This document shows, piece after piece, positions 17,401 to 27,109 of a DNA stretch of 64,000 nt. Source of the DNA: an uncultured Aquimarina sp. (GTDB lineage Bacteria; Bacteroidota; Bacteroidia; Flavobacteriales; Flavobacteriaceae); assembly GCA_947500505.1 (NCBI GenBank), contig CANMSL010000001.1:558001-622000 (forward strand). The letters run 5' to 3'. The number at the start of each line of letters is the position of its first letter. Position 1 is the first letter of the stretch. Position numbers and translations under genes: made by a program. Below the pieces are notes generated by a model. The model had not been told where the DNA came from. It was given only the letters and a program-made list of their open reading frames with translations, and did not search any database.

Positions 17401-18365
17401 TGGACGAATCCATAAAACCTGAGATTGCTGAAAAAATAATGCAGCTCGAGAAAAAATTTAAAAATTCCGGTCAGGACCTGGGATCCTACCTAGATGGTTT
17501 ACTACACGATCGATACCTTACTTATTGGGATTACATTCATCTGGATACACTACTTAGTTTACAGATTCCTCGAACTCATTTTCCCGATGAGGAAATATTT
17601 ATAATGTATCATCAGATTACAGAGCTTTATTTTAAATTAATCATTCATGAATTAAAGCAAATCATTGATGATAAATTACAAACAGCAGAGTTTTTTACAA
17701 AAAAACTTGATCGGATCAATAGATATTTTAGAGTATTAATAGACTCTTTTGATGTGATGATCAAGGGAATGGATAAAGATCAGTTCTTAAAATACAGAAT
17801 GTCACTCTTACCTGCAAGTGGATTTCAATCCGTACAATTCAGAATGATAGAAATCTACGCCACACCTTTGGCCAATTTGGTAAACAGTAAGGAAAGAGAT
17901 CAATTTTCTGAAACGGATCCTCTAGAAGAAGTATATGAACATTTATATTGGAAATCTGGAGCTACTGATATTAAAACCGGTGAAAAGACACTAACACTTA
18001 AGCAATTCGAGTATCGCTATACCCCAAGAATGATGCGTATTGCACATCAGGTAAAGCAAAGCACCGTATATCATAGATACCTGGAACTTCCAGAAAAAGA
18101 GCAAAATAATGTGCAGCTTATTAAAGCATTACGTACTTTTGACACCAATGTAAATATTAATTGGTTATTAATGCATATGGGTGCCGCCTATAGATATCTT
18201 AGTAAAGATAAGGGTCAGGTGTTGGCCACAGGAGGAACCAACTGGAAAAAGTTTTTGCCCCCTAGTTTTCAAAGAATTATCTTTTTCCCTAATCTTTGGA
18301 GCACAGAAGAAAAAGAAAATTGGGGACAACAATGGGTTACCCATCAGTTTAATACCACAAAATAG
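17400..18365 (+). CDS. kynA: tryptophan 2,3-dioxygenase
   Basis: A 321-residue heme enzyme that opens the indole ring of tryptophan to N-formylkynurenine. Motifs: YHQITELYFKLIIHELKQI near residue 75, LDRINRYFRVLIDSFDVM and FQSVQFRMIE in the substrate pocket, the heme-ligand His in WLLMHMGAAYRYL and TGGTNWKKFLPP. It overlaps the DUF3108 stop codon by one base. No other kynurenine-pathway gene is in the window. Confidence 0.94.
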   Translation: MDESIKPEIAEKIMQLEKKFKNSGQDLGSYLDGLLHDRYLTYWDYIHLDTLLSLQIPRTHFPDEEIFIMYHQITELYFKLIIHELKQIIDDKLQTAEFFTKKLDRINRYFRVLIDSFDVMIKGMDKDQFLKYRMSLLPASGFQSVQFRMIEIYATPLANLVNSKERDQFSETDPLEEVYEHLYWKSGATDIKTGEKTLTLKQFEYRYTPRMMRIAHQVKQSTVYHRYLELPEKEQNNVQLIKALRTFDTNVNINWLLMHMGAAYRYLSKDKGQVLATGGTNWKKFLPPSFQRIIFFPNLWSTEEKENWGQQWVTHQFNTTK

Positions 18366-18371
18366 AGTCAG

Positions 18372-19628
18372 TTGAAGAATTTAGGTTACTTGCTACTTAT
18401 TTTAGTAGTATTGATTTCATGCCAAAAGGAAAAGAAAGCATCAGAAGTTGTTAAACCAACTATAATTGAAGAAAAAAAAGAACCACCAGTTGTAAAGGAA
18501 TTCGGATATAACCTTAACAATTTTACAGTAGTCAGAGACACTGTAAAACCGGGAGATAGTTTTGGAGCTATCTTAGATAGCCATGGTATTTCCAGGGCTA
18601 AAGTTTTCGAAATTTCAAATAAGATTAAAGATACCTTTAATGTAGCAAGAATCACTGCAGGAAAAGCGTATACACTTCTTAAATCCAAAGACACTACCGA
18701 AAAAGCACAGGTATTTGTATATCAGAATGGACTTATAGATTATACCGTTGTAGACTTTAGGGATAGTATTATAGCCAGAAAAAGCGCAAAACCTGTAAAA
18801 TTAGTAGAAAAAATAGCTTCCGGAACTATAGAGAATAATCTTTCCCAGACGTTTGACGATATGAATCTTAGTTTTATAGTTGCATATAAAATGGCAGACA
18901 TTTATGCCTGGACTATAGACTTTACGAGACTTCAGGCAGGGGATCAATTTAAAGTTATTTATACGGAGAAATTTATAAACGATACCATCCCAGCTGGAAT
19001 TGGTGAAATTAAAGCGTCTTATTTCGAGCATAAGAGCAAACCAATATATGCGTTTAAATTTGAAGATGACACCATTAACAGAACATCTGATTATTTTGAT
19101 CAGGATGCAAACAATTTACGTAGAGCATTTCTTAGGGCGCCGGTTCAGTTTAGCAGAATTTCTTCAAGATACAATCTTAAAAGAAGAATACGGTATTACG
19201 GAAATAAAATAAGACCACACCGAGGGACAGATTTTGCTGCACCAGTAGGAACTCAAATCTTAGCAACCGCAGATGGTACAGTGACTAAGTCTGAACGCAA
19301 AGGAGGTAATGGTAAATATGTTAAAATAAGACATAATGCTACATATGAAACTCAATACCTGCATATGAGTCGACAAGCTGTAAAAGTCGGAGAATATGTA
19401 AGACAAGGCGATATAATTGGTTATATAGGAATGACAGGTAATACCAGCGGACCTCACGTTTGTTATCGTTTCTGGAAAAATGGAAAAGAAGTAGATCCTT
19501 TCAGAGAAGATTTGCCCGCCTCTAAACCATTAAGTGATAGTCTGAAACCGGCTTTTTATGAGCATATAGAACCTCTAAAAAACAAATTAGATAGTATAAC
19601 TTTTAAACCAAAACAAGAAATTTTATAA
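18372..19628 (+). CDS. M23-family peptidase lipoprotein (LytM-type)
   Basis: A 418-residue lipoprotein from a TTG start (18372; [16 protein letters not shown] then Cys17 lipobox). The middle part has a LysM/OapA-like segment ([20 protein letters not shown]). The C-terminal LytM domain has the first two zinc ligands in [14 protein letters not shown]; the last motif is GPHVCYRF, with Cys where most M23 enzymes have the second His of HxH. I recall this HVC form from other Bacteroidota, so it may still be active. It likely cuts peptidoglycan cross-links. It is followed after 7 bases by pgi. Confidence 0.88.
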   Translation: MKNLGYLLLILVVLISCQKEKKASEVVKPTIIEEKKEPPVVKEFGYNLNNFTVVRDTVKPGDSFGAILDSHGISRAKVFEISNKIKDTFNVARITAGKAYTLLKSKDTTEKAQVFVYQNGLIDYTVVDFRDSIIARKSAKPVKLVEKIASGTIENNLSQTFDDMNLSFIVAYKMADIYAWTIDFTRLQAGDQFKVIYTEKFINDTIPAGIGEIKASYFEHKSKPIYAFKFEDDTINRTSDYFDQDANNLRRAFLRAPVQFSRISSRYNLKRRIRYYGNKIRPHRGTDFAAPVGTQILATADGTVTKSERKGGNGKYVKIRHNATYETQYLHMSRQAVKVGEYVRQGDIIGYIGMTGNTSGPHVCYRFWKNGKEVDPFREDLPASKPLSDSLKPAFYEHIEPLKNKLDSITFKPKQEIL

Positions 19629-19635
19629 CCACATC

Positions 19636-21273
19636 ATGGCATTACCAACTATTAACCCTACCACCACAAAAGCCTGGGAAGCACTTCAAAACCATTATAA
19701 AAATATAAAGGACACTCATTTAAAAGCGCTTTTTGAAAAATCTCCAGATCGAGCAGAAAGATTCTCAATCGAATGGAAGGATTTTTATGTTGACTATTCT
19801 AAAAACAGGATTGACGAAACTACTAAACAGCTTTTAATAGATCTTGCTAAAGAAGTACAACTTGATAAAGCGATTAAAAGCTATTTTGAAGGAGGCATTA
19901 TAAATGAAACTGAAGAGCGAGCAGTGCTCCATACAGCTCTTAGAGCTTCTTCTAACCACGCAGTTCATGTAGATGGAAAAAATGTAGTGCCAGAAGTCTC
20001 TGCTGTTAAAAATAAAGTCAAGGCATTTTGTGATAAGGTCATTAGTGGCGAACTAAAAGGCTACACAGGTAAACCTTTTACAGATATTGTAAATATCGGT
20101 ATTGGGGGTTCTGATTTAGGACCGGCGATGATTACTGAGTCTTTAGCATATTATAAGAACCATTTAAAGGTACACTTTATATCCAACGTAGATGGAGATC
20201 ACGTACATCAGAACTTAAAAGACCTTAATCCAGAAACTACATTGTTTGTAGTAGTATCAAAAACATTCTCTACACAAGAAACAATATCTAATGCCACAAC
20301 AGCCAGACAATGGTTTATTAACCAAGCTAGTCAAGAAGCAGTAAGCAAACATTTCGTAGCTGTGTCAAGTAACATTCCTAATGTGACCAAATTTGGTATT
20401 GATTCAGATAATATTTTCCCGCTTTGGGATTGGGTAGGAGGTCGTTTCTCACTTTGGAGTGCAGTTGGATTATCTATCAGCTTATCCGTAGGATTCGACA
20501 ACTTTGAATCACTATTAAAAGGTGCCCACGAAATGGATGAGCATTTCAGAACCAATAATTTTGAAGAGAATATTCCGGTAATTTTAGGATTATTAAGTAT
20601 TTGGTACAATAACTTTTTTGGAGCTGAAAGCGAAGCGATCATACCCTACTCTCAGTATCTGCATAGACTACCTGCATACTTACAACAAGGGATTATGGAA
20701 AGCAATGGTAAAAGTGTGGATCGTAATGGAGACCCGGTTAATTACCAAACGGGAACCATCATTTGGGGTGAACCAGGAACTAATGCGCAGCATGCATTCT
20801 TTCAGCTAATTCATCAAGGTACAAAATTGATTCCGGCAGAATTTATAGGTTTTAAAGACTCTTTGTTTGGAGATAAAGATCATCAGGATAAGCTAATGGC
20901 AAATTTCTTTGCACAAACCGAAGCCTTAATGAATGGAAAGACTGAAACTGATGTTCTTGAGGAATTAAAATCTAAAAATCTTTCGGAAGATAAAATAAAA
21001 CAGTTAGTTCCTTTTAAGGTCTTTTCTGGAAATAAACCAACCACGACGATACTTATTGACAAATTAACTCCAAAAAGCTTAGGAGCATTAGTATCCATGT
21101 ACGAGCAACGAATTTTTGTTCAAGGGGTGATTTGGAACATATTCAGTTATGATCAATGGGGTGTAGAATTGGGTAAGCAATTGGCTACAAAAATTCTAAA
21201 TGAAATCGACAATTCGCAGATTTCTGACCATGATTCGTCGACAAAAACACTACTAAAAAAGTATTTGAGTTAA
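19636..21273 (+). CDS. pgi: glucose-6-phosphate isomerase
   Basis: A 545-residue glycolytic enzyme interconverting glucose-6-P and fructose-6-P. Signatures: [19 protein letters not shown] near residue 155, [14 protein letters not shown] near 212, the catalytic Glu in [16 protein letters not shown] and the C-terminal VEGVxWNI-like [20 protein letters not shown]. Length fits the long (E. coli-type) form. It is the last gene of the run from 16624. Confidence 0.97.
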   Translation: MALPTINPTTTKAWEALQNHYKNIKDTHLKALFEKSPDRAERFSIEWKDFYVDYSKNRIDETTKQLLIDLAKEVQLDKAIKSYFEGGIINETEERAVLHTALRASSNHAVHVDGKNVVPEVSAVKNKVKAFCDKVISGELKGYTGKPFTDIVNIGIGGSDLGPAMITESLAYYKNHLKVHFISNVDGDHVHQNLKDLNPETTLFVVVSKTFSTQETISNATTARQWFINQASQEAVSKHFVAVSSNIPNVTKFGIDSDNIFPLWDWVGGRFSLWSAVGLSISLSVGFDNFESLLKGAHEMDEHFRTNNFEENIPVILGLLSIWYNNFFGAESEAIIPYSQYLHRLPAYLQQGIMESNGKSVDRNGDPVNYQTGTIIWGEPGTNAQHAFFQLIHQGTKLIPAEFIGFKDSLFGDKDHQDKLMANFFAQTEALMNGKTETDVLEELKSKNLSEDKIKQLVPFKVFSGNKPTTTILIDKLTPKSLGALVSMYEQRIFVQGVIWNIFSYDQWGVELGKQLATKILNEIDNSQISDHDSSTKTLLKKYLS

Positions 21274-21448
21274 GGTTTTTTTGGTTAATAACTTTTTTAT
21301 ATCTATAATTAACTTCAAATCAATTCATTATAAAATTAAGTTACCTTAAAACTGTTAAAATTTTATGCAAAAATTTTAACATTAAGATAAACTTAGATTG
21401 CGGAAAGATTTGTTTTTTTGCGCCAAACAATTAACTCAAATTATTATA

Positions 21449-24400
21449 ATGAAAAAAGTTTTATTTTTCTTTGTTGTAATCCTTTTAACGTTTACTGGTG
21501 AAGTTTTCGCTCAAGGGGTAACAACCTCGTCACTTAATGGTAAGGTTACCGATAATAACGGTGGTCCTTTACCCGGTGCTACTGTTATAGCTGTACACGG
21601 TCCTACAGGAACTAAATATGCAACTACAACCGATTTTGATGGTTTTTACCGAATACAAAATATGCGTGTTGGAGGACCTTATAGAGTAACTATTACCTAT
21701 GTAGGCTTTAATGGTTTCATAAAGGATGGATTGTACCTGCAACTCGGTCAATCTGAAAGAATTAGTGCTCAACTTCAAGAATCCACTAGTGAATTAGAAG
21801 AAGTCGTAATCACGGCTACTAGAGACGGTCTTTTTGACTCTGACAGAACGGGTGCAGAAACTACTGTAAGCCAGACAAAAGTTAATACACTACCGTCCAT
21901 TTCTAGGAACATTGCGGATTTTGCTAGACTTACTCCACAAGCACAAGTTAGTGGTGATGATGTGATTTCTATTGCTGGACAGAATAATAGATTTAATGCA
22001 ATCTATATAGACGGTGCTGTAAACAATGACGTGTTTGGTTTAGCTGCTAGTGGAACAAATGGTGGACAAACAGGTGTTAGTCCGATATCTTTAGACGCGA
22101 TAGAAACTTTTCAGATTAATGTAGCGCCGTTTGATGTAAAGCAATCTGGTTTTGCCGGAGGTTCTATTAATGCCATCACGAAGTCTGGTACAAACGAAAT
22201 CCAAGGATCCGCTTATTACCTTCTTAGAAATCAAGATTTAGCTGGAAAAACTCCAACAGCTGCAATTGATGGTGACGAAGAAAGAACCAAACTAGATGAT
22301 TTTACAGCAGAAACATATGGTATTAGAGTTGGTGGTCCAATTATAAAAGATAAACTATTTTATTTTATAAACTACGAAAGACAAGATAATGAAACCCCTC
22401 AACCATTTGAGTTTAGTACGTATAGAGGAGATGTTACAGAAGCTGACCTTACTACTTTGACTAACTTTTTGATTGATAATTTCGGATACAATCCAGGAGT
22501 ATATGATAACAATACTAGTTCTCTAGTAAGTGATAAATTAATCGCAAAAATTGATTGGAACATTAATGACAATCATAATCTTTCTTTTAAACACAGTTAT
22601 GTAAAAGCAAATCAACTTAATGCGAATGGATCTTCTGGAAGTAGTATCAACTTCTTAAATCGTGCACTAAAGTTTGAGTCTATTACTAATTCTAGCGCCT
22701 TAGAATTAAACTCTAGATTTGGTAATAACATATCAAATAATCTAATAATAGGATATACAAGCGTAAAAGACGATAGAGGACCTAACGGAAGCCCTTTTCC
22801 TTCTGTGCAAATTTTCGATGCTAACTTTACAAGTATTTTCTTTGGATCAGAGCCTTTTTCTACTGCAAATGCATTAGACCAAACCACTCTTACTATTACT
22901 GATAATTTAGAAATATATTCTGGAAGACACACCATCACTTTGGGAACAAATAATGAATTGTCTTCTGCTGATAATGTATTTTTCCGCCAAAACTTTGGAG
23001 ATTACCGATTTAACAGTTTAAATGATTTTCTATCTGGTAACAATGCGAATCGTTATAGAAGAGGATACTCTTTGCTTGGAGGAATCGGTGATGATTCTGA
23101 AGGAGCTGCAAAATTCGATCTTTTTCAGTTAGGTCTGTACGCGCAAGATGAAGTAAAAATAACAGATAACTTTACTTTTACCGCAGGACTTCGTGTTGAT
23201 ATACCATATTGGGAAGACGGTTTAGAAAATGAAGATTTCAATACCAGAACAGTTGCATTATTAGAAAGTGCAGGGAAAGATTTACAAGGAGCAAGAGTTG
23301 GCCAAGGAATCAATCCGAGAGCACATATTTCTCCAAGATTAGGCTTTAACTGGGATGTTAATGGTAAAAAATCCACTCAAATTAGAGGTGGTTTAGGAAT
23401 ATTCACGTCTAGAGCACCGTTAGTTTGGCCTGGAGCTACATACAATAACAACGGAGTTACTACAGGTTTTGTTGAAATTAGAGGCACCGGTAATACTCCT
23501 GATTTTAACCCTAATATCAATGAACAATTTTCCGATCCACTTCCAGGTTCGGGTGCAGTAGGAGGTCAGATCGATTTGTTTGCTCCTGATTTTAAACTTC
23601 CGCAAGTAATGAAATATAACATCGCAATTGATCAGAAGTTACCTGCAGGATTTACATTTTCAGCTGATTTCTTGTATAATGACAATATCAGTGCCATTAC
23701 TTATGAAAATTTAAATATCGCAGGGCCTCAATTTAGAACTACTGGTGCTGGCTCTAGACCAAATTATGATTTTACGTTAGTTGATCCAACTTACCAAGGA
23801 ATTTTCTTAGCATCAAATACCGGCGAAGGAAGTTCTTATAATATTTCTGGTACTATAGGCAAAAATTATTATAGTTCTTTCGTTAACATTTTAACGCAAG
23901 CCTCTTACTCATATGGAGACTCGGATGTTCTATTCGATGGGACATCTTCTCAGAATAGTTCACAATGGCAAAGATTAGAAACAGTGAATGGTTCTAATAG
24001 ACCTGTTGTATCAACTTCTGATTTTGCGGCTGGTCATAGAATCATCGCTAATTCTACTATCGAACTAAAATGGAGTGAGAATTTTAAGACACGAATAGGT
24101 ATTTTCTATCAAGGGGTGAATGGAGATCCTTTTAGCTACGTATATGATGACCGTGATGGTGATTTACTAGGTGATACTGGTGAAGCTTCTGCTTTAATAT
24201 ATGTCCCTGCTAATGCATCTGAAATTAATCTTGTAGATTCTGATGATTTAACTGCCGAACAGCAGTGGGATGCCTTAAATAGCTTCATTGAAGGTAATGA
24301 CTATCTAAGAAGCCGAAGAGGTCAATTCGCTGAACGTAACGGAGATCGAGCAAAATGGAATCATGTTATAGATTTAAAATTTGCACAAGAATTTTCAATT

Positions 24401-24670
24401 ATGGGATTCGGTAAAAAGAATACTCTCGAGTTTACCGCAGATATATTCAATTTCACTAATCTTTTAAATAAAGACTGGGGAGTTAGATCTTTTGCCGGTA
24501 GTTTTGATGCCGTAGGACTTATCAACTTTGAAGGTTTTGACACAGATGGAGCTACGCCAACATTCTCTTACGATCCTGGTGTAGAAAGAAGTCTGGAAGT
24601 TACTGATGATAGCGGATTAAATTCTTCAAGATGGCAAATGCAACTTGGGTTAAGATATAGCTTTAACTAA
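21449..24670 (+). CDS. Oar-like TonB-dependent outer-membrane receptor
   Basis: A 1073-residue protein. I start it at 21449, where MKKVLFFFVVILLTF gives a proper signal peptide; the open frame continues 17 codons upstream but those residues do not fit. After the signal come a carboxypeptidase-regulatory-like domain (SLNGKVTDNNGGPLPGATV), a plug domain (FNAIYIDGAVNNDVFGL; FAGGSINAITKSGT) and a large barrel ending SSRWQMQLGLRYSFN. This is the Oar/adhesin-like TonB family common in Flavobacteria. The ligand is unknown. A strong terminator follows, and a fragment of a second such gene lies at 26809-26970. Confidence 0.9.
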   Translation: MKKVLFFFVVILLTFTGEVFAQGVTTSSLNGKVTDNNGGPLPGATVIAVHGPTGTKYATTTDFDGFYRIQNMRVGGPYRVTITYVGFNGFIKDGLYLQLGQSERISAQLQESTSELEEVVITATRDGLFDSDRTGAETTVSQTKVNTLPSISRNIADFARLTPQAQVSGDDVISIAGQNNRFNAIYIDGAVNNDVFGLAASGTNGGQTGVSPISLDAIETFQINVAPFDVKQSGFAGGSINAITKSGTNEIQGSAYYLLRNQDLAGKTPTAAIDGDEERTKLDDFTAETYGIRVGGPIIKDKLFYFINYERQDNETPQPFEFSTYRGDVTEADLTTLTNFLIDNFGYNPGVYDNNTSSLVSDKLIAKIDWNINDNHNLSFKHSYVKANQLNANGSSGSSINFLNRALKFESITNSSALELNSRFGNNISNNLIIGYTSVKDDRGPNGSPFPSVQIFDANFTSIFFGSEPFSTANALDQTTLTITDNLEIYSGRHTITLGTNNELSSADNVFFRQNFGDYRFNSLNDFLSGNNANRYRRGYSLLGGIGDDSEGAAKFDLFQLGLYAQDEVKITDNFTFTAGLRVDIPYWEDGLENEDFNTRTVALLESAGKDLQGARVGQGINPRAHISPRLGFNWDVNGKKSTQIRGGLGIFTSRAPLVWPGATYNNNGVTTGFVEIRGTGNTPDFNPNINEQFSDPLPGSGAVGGQIDLFAPDFKLPQVMKYNIAIDQKLPAGFTFSADFLYNDNISAITYENLNIAGPQFRTTGAGSRPNYDFTLVDPTYQGIFLASNTGEGSSYNISGTIGKNYYSSFVNILTQASYSYGDSDVLFDGTSSQNSSQWQRLETVNGSNRPVVSTSDFAAGHRIIANSTIELKWSENFKTRIGIFYQGVNGDPFSYVYDDRDGDLLGDTGEASALIYVPANASEINLVDSDDLTAEQQWDALNSFIEGNDYLRSRRGQFAERNGDRAKWNHVIDLKFAQEFSIMGFGKKNTLEFTADIFNFTNLLNKDWGVRSFAGSFDAVGLINFEGFDTDGATPTFSYDPGVERSLEVTDDSGLNSSRWQMQLGLRYSFN

Positions 24671-24694
24671 TAACGCAAATTGAATTATTATAAT

Positions 24695-24733
24695 AAGGAC
24701 CTTTTATCTGTTACTAAAAGGTCCTTTAATTTT
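24695..24733 (+). terminator. Rho-independent terminator of the Oar-like receptor gene
   Basis: Twelve-base stem aaggacctttta/taaaaggtcctt, 7-base loop, followed by a T-run. Confidence 0.8.
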
Positions 24734-24778
24734 TTTATAACTTAAAAAATATCTCTACATTTTTTTATCAAAAATCCT

Positions 24779-26431
24779 TTAGTTTAATTGCATTTCTTGT
24801 TGGATTAATTTAAAAGACACGTTTTCAAGTCTCAAAACACTGTAAAATATATAGGAAATAGAAGAAGCTTCTATTAACAATATCTCCATACATCTCATTA
24901 AGAACTCTTTAAGAAATACTAATTCTTTAAATGAGCTATCTCGGATTTCACCTAATAAATACAAGTTGTAATCAGGGAAATTATCTAATTCGGAGCTTAA
25001 ATTAGGTAAAGCGTAAACCAAATTTCTAATTTCACTGATAATTACAGAATCGCTACCTTCAATCCATAACTCTTCAAGTATATCTTTTTGTAAATAGTAA
25101 GTTTCTTCAAATTGCAAAAGGGTATCATTACGTCTTTTTATTAACTCTTTAGAGTTAATTTGCTCATTGTTGTCATAGCTATAGATAAAATAACTTTTGA
25201 GCATAAAAAACATGAAATCTTTCAAACTTATACTTATCTCTCTATTATTAAAATAAGTATTACTAAAGTTTTTCAAAATAGTTAGTGCAGAGAAAATTTT
25301 AAAACCTTCATTAGAAAACTCTTCTAAATTTTTTACTACGGAAAAGCTTAATTTATTAAAAATGGGCAAAACTTCTATATATAATTGTTCTGTGACAAAC
25401 TTAAATTTAAAACCAATAAAAGCAGGAAAAATGATGTCGTTTAAATTGTGATCATTTTTTAAAGTGAACAACCAGTCAATTAAAAAGCTATTTAACCATT
25501 CATTGTTAGCGTGTATGACACAAAAAATATCATCTGATGAAAATCCCCTACCTGTTAAATAAGCTGTATAAAAATAATATGTAAAATCATTATTAGAATT
25601 ATCTCTAAGTTCTAAAAATGATTGGTTAAGTGCAAATAAAGTCTTTTGTTGTTGCTCAACATTATCCAAAAACTTTATATGAATACAGAAATGATCCCCG
25701 CTTGCTGTTAGCTGGATATTATCTGAAGGATATAACTCAATTAAACCACCTTTTTTATTAAGTTCATTTTTTGTAATTGCTATCAATTTTTTGTAATCCC
25801 TTTTTCTATATGCAAAAGAAATAGCGCCAATCATTTGTTGCTTAAAAGAAGGATTATGTTTTTCAAGAAATTTCATCCTGTGTTTTCCATCACCTCTCCA
25901 TACACCTTCTGAATGTAATTTAAAACCAATTAATTCGTCCACTAACTTTCCTGCATCCAAAATTAGATTTTCCCATTCTTCTTTTTCATTACCTAACTTA
26001 TTTATACATTTAGAAATATAAATTCTTTTCCTTACGTGATCCTCATCTGACATTTGCTTTGGACCTTTATTTTTTAACTCTCTACTATGAATTAATATAG
26101 AATCTGTTAGTTGTTGATTTCCAAAAAAATGCACCCCTTTTGCTAATAATCCGATAAAGTGTCCCCTACCACTAAAATAATCCGCGTATAGTCTTTCATA
26201 TAAATGTTGTAATGGAATTATAAATGTTTGTAATTTAAACTTTTCAAATAATAAAGTTTCATTGTATAGCTGGTTTCTATCAAATACAATCAAAATAATA
26301 TCTATATCAGACTCTAAGTCAGCTGTTTCATCTATCACACTCCCACTTAAAATAGCAGTTGAAACAATTGGGTATTTTTTTAGCAGGAAACTAGTAATAT
26401 TTTCTTTTTCAATTTCTTTAATATAGGACAT
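24779..26431 (-). CDS. large nucleotidyltransferase-fold protein with unknown C-terminal domain
   Basis: A 550-residue cytosolic protein. Residues ~20-50 carry the nucleotidyltransferase motif LSGSVIDETADLESDIDI (Gly-Ser, then Asp42 and Asp44). A third acidic residue is not obvious, so activity is uncertain. A helical domain follows (RKRIYISKCINKLG near 129), similar in layout to the protein at 27110-27862. From about residue 250 to the end there is an extra ~300-residue domain that I do not recognise, with no membrane helices. It is divergently transcribed from a small RiPP-precursor-like gene 134 bases away, which suggests shared control or a joint function such as peptide modification or self-protection. 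Very AT-rich. Confidence 0.7.
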   Translation of the reverse strand: MSYIKEIEKENITSFLLKKYPIVSTAILSGSVIDETADLESDIDIILIVFDRNQLYNETLLFEKFKLQTFIIPLQHLYERLYADYFSGRGHFIGLLAKGVHFFGNQQLTDSILIHSRELKNKGPKQMSDEDHVRKRIYISKCINKLGNEKEEWENLILDAGKLVDELIGFKLHSEGVWRGDGKHRMKFLEKHNPSFKQQMIGAISFAYRKRDYKKLIAITKNELNKKGGLIELYPSDNIQLTASGDHFCIHIKFLDNVEQQQKTLFALNQSFLELRDNSNNDFTYYFYTAYLTGRGFSSDDIFCVIHANNEWLNSFLIDWLFTLKNDHNLNDIIFPAFIGFKFKFVTEQLYIEVLPIFNKLSFSVVKNLEEFSNEGFKIFSALTILKNFSNTYFNNREISISLKDFMFFMLKSYFIYSYDNNEQINSKELIKRRNDTLLQFEETYYLQKDILEELWIEGSDSVIISEIRNLVYALPNLSSELDNFPDYNLYLLGEIRDSSFKELVFLKEFLMRCMEILLIEASSISYIFYSVLRLENVSFKLIQQEMQLN

Positions 26432-26497
26432 AAAAATTAGTATTCATTAGTTTGTTAAAGTTAAATCAAAAATTATAATATATCTTTTCAATTTATC

Positions 26498-26505
26498 TAT
26501 TTTTG
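26498..26505 (+). promoter_or_regulatory. predicted -7 box of the small peptide gene (TATTTTTG)
   Basis: Perfect TAnnTTTG, 60 bases before the ATG at 26566, in the divergent gap between the large nucleotidyltransferase-fold gene and the peptide gene. Confidence 0.5.
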
Positions 26506-26565
26506 GGTAAGGCTATATCATAAAATGCTTTAGATAATTAAAAAAATTAATTAAAATTTAATGTC

Positions 26566-26721
26566 ATGAAAGATTTAAAAGATTTAAAATTTCCAGAATT
26601 AAAAAGAGACCAATTAATTCGCATAAAAGCAGGAGATTCTGTTGATGGTGTTCCAGTAGGGGGAGGTTTTTACAACCCTAATGATGAATCTGGTGAAGAA
26701 AGCAATCCTTATGGAAATTGA
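26566..26721 (+). CDS. small RiPP-precursor-like peptide, cysteine-free
   Basis: A 51-residue peptide. The first 23 residues look like a Bacteroidota GG-type leader: a charged helix (KDLKDLKFPELKRDQLIRI) ending in KAG before Asp24, where the usual form is K[GA]G. The last 28 residues are rich in Gly, Asp, Glu, Asn, Ser and Pro (DGVPVGGGFYNPND, ESGEESNPYGN) and have no Cys or Thr, so it cannot be a lanthipeptide. A consensus promoter lies upstream. Neighbours are two nucleotidyltransferase-fold proteins. The leader resemblance is seen in the sequence; the RiPP assignment is inference. Confidence 0.6.
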   Translation: MKDLKDLKFPELKRDQLIRIKAGDSVDGVPVGGGFYNPNDESGEESNPYGN

Positions 26722-26808
26722 GTTATAAGGCTGAAAAGTAAAATATGGCAACTAAGAATGGTATAATTCTAATTTTGCTTTTACATTCCTTAAAAAAACT
26801 TCATATCT

Positions 26809-26970
26809 AGTGAAGTAAATTTATTAGATGTAGTAAATATTGATAGTAACAATGTTCCTACTTTCAACTTGAATCAAAATGTTTTAGATGATGTAGAACA
26901 AATCGACGATTTGGGCAATCAATCATCCAGATGGCAAATGCAAGTCGGTCTAAGATACATCTTCAACTAA
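26809..26970 (+). pseudogene. C-terminal fragment of a second Oar-like TonB receptor
   Basis: Fifty-three codons with no start, ending SSRWQMQVGLRYIFN and a stop; the Oar-like receptor at 21449 ends SSRWQMQLGLRYSFN. The upstream part (VLDDVEQIDDLG) also fits the end of this family. The rest of the gene is absent. It is followed by its own terminator, so a tandem receptor was probably lost here. Confidence 0.85.
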
Positions 26971-26995
26971 AACTTAAATAAATATATACCAATAA

Positions 26996-27022
26996 CCTCG
27001 CTCAATTGGGCGAGGTTTTTTT
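26996..27022 (+). terminator. terminator after the receptor fragment
   Basis: Stem cctcgctc/gggcgagg with an AATT loop and seven T. The same hairpin recurs at 34148-34175. Confidence 0.8.
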
Positions 27023-27040
27023 ATACAATATGTTTACCTT
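26996..27040. repeat. left copy of imperfect direct repeat (terminator + promoter-like)
   Basis: Matches 34148-34193 in the same orientation with about four differences, including the hairpin, the T-run and the following tatac.atatgtttacctt. The two copies bracket the nucleotidyltransferase and lanthipeptide genes. Confidence 0.75.
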
Positions 27041-27109
27041 AGTAAATTATGTAATTTTAAGATCATAGCAAATATGTTTTTTAAATGACTCTAAATTTTC
27101 GATAATTCA

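Larger units (their letters stand above)
26722..27109. other. decayed intergenic region between peptide gene and nucleotidyltransferase
   Basis: It contains a 21-codon frame from 26745 (MATKNGIILILLLHSLKK), which may be a truncated gene start, then the receptor fragment (26809-26970), a terminator (26996-27022) and the left copy of the direct repeat. Otherwise nothing is recognised. Confidence 0.5.
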
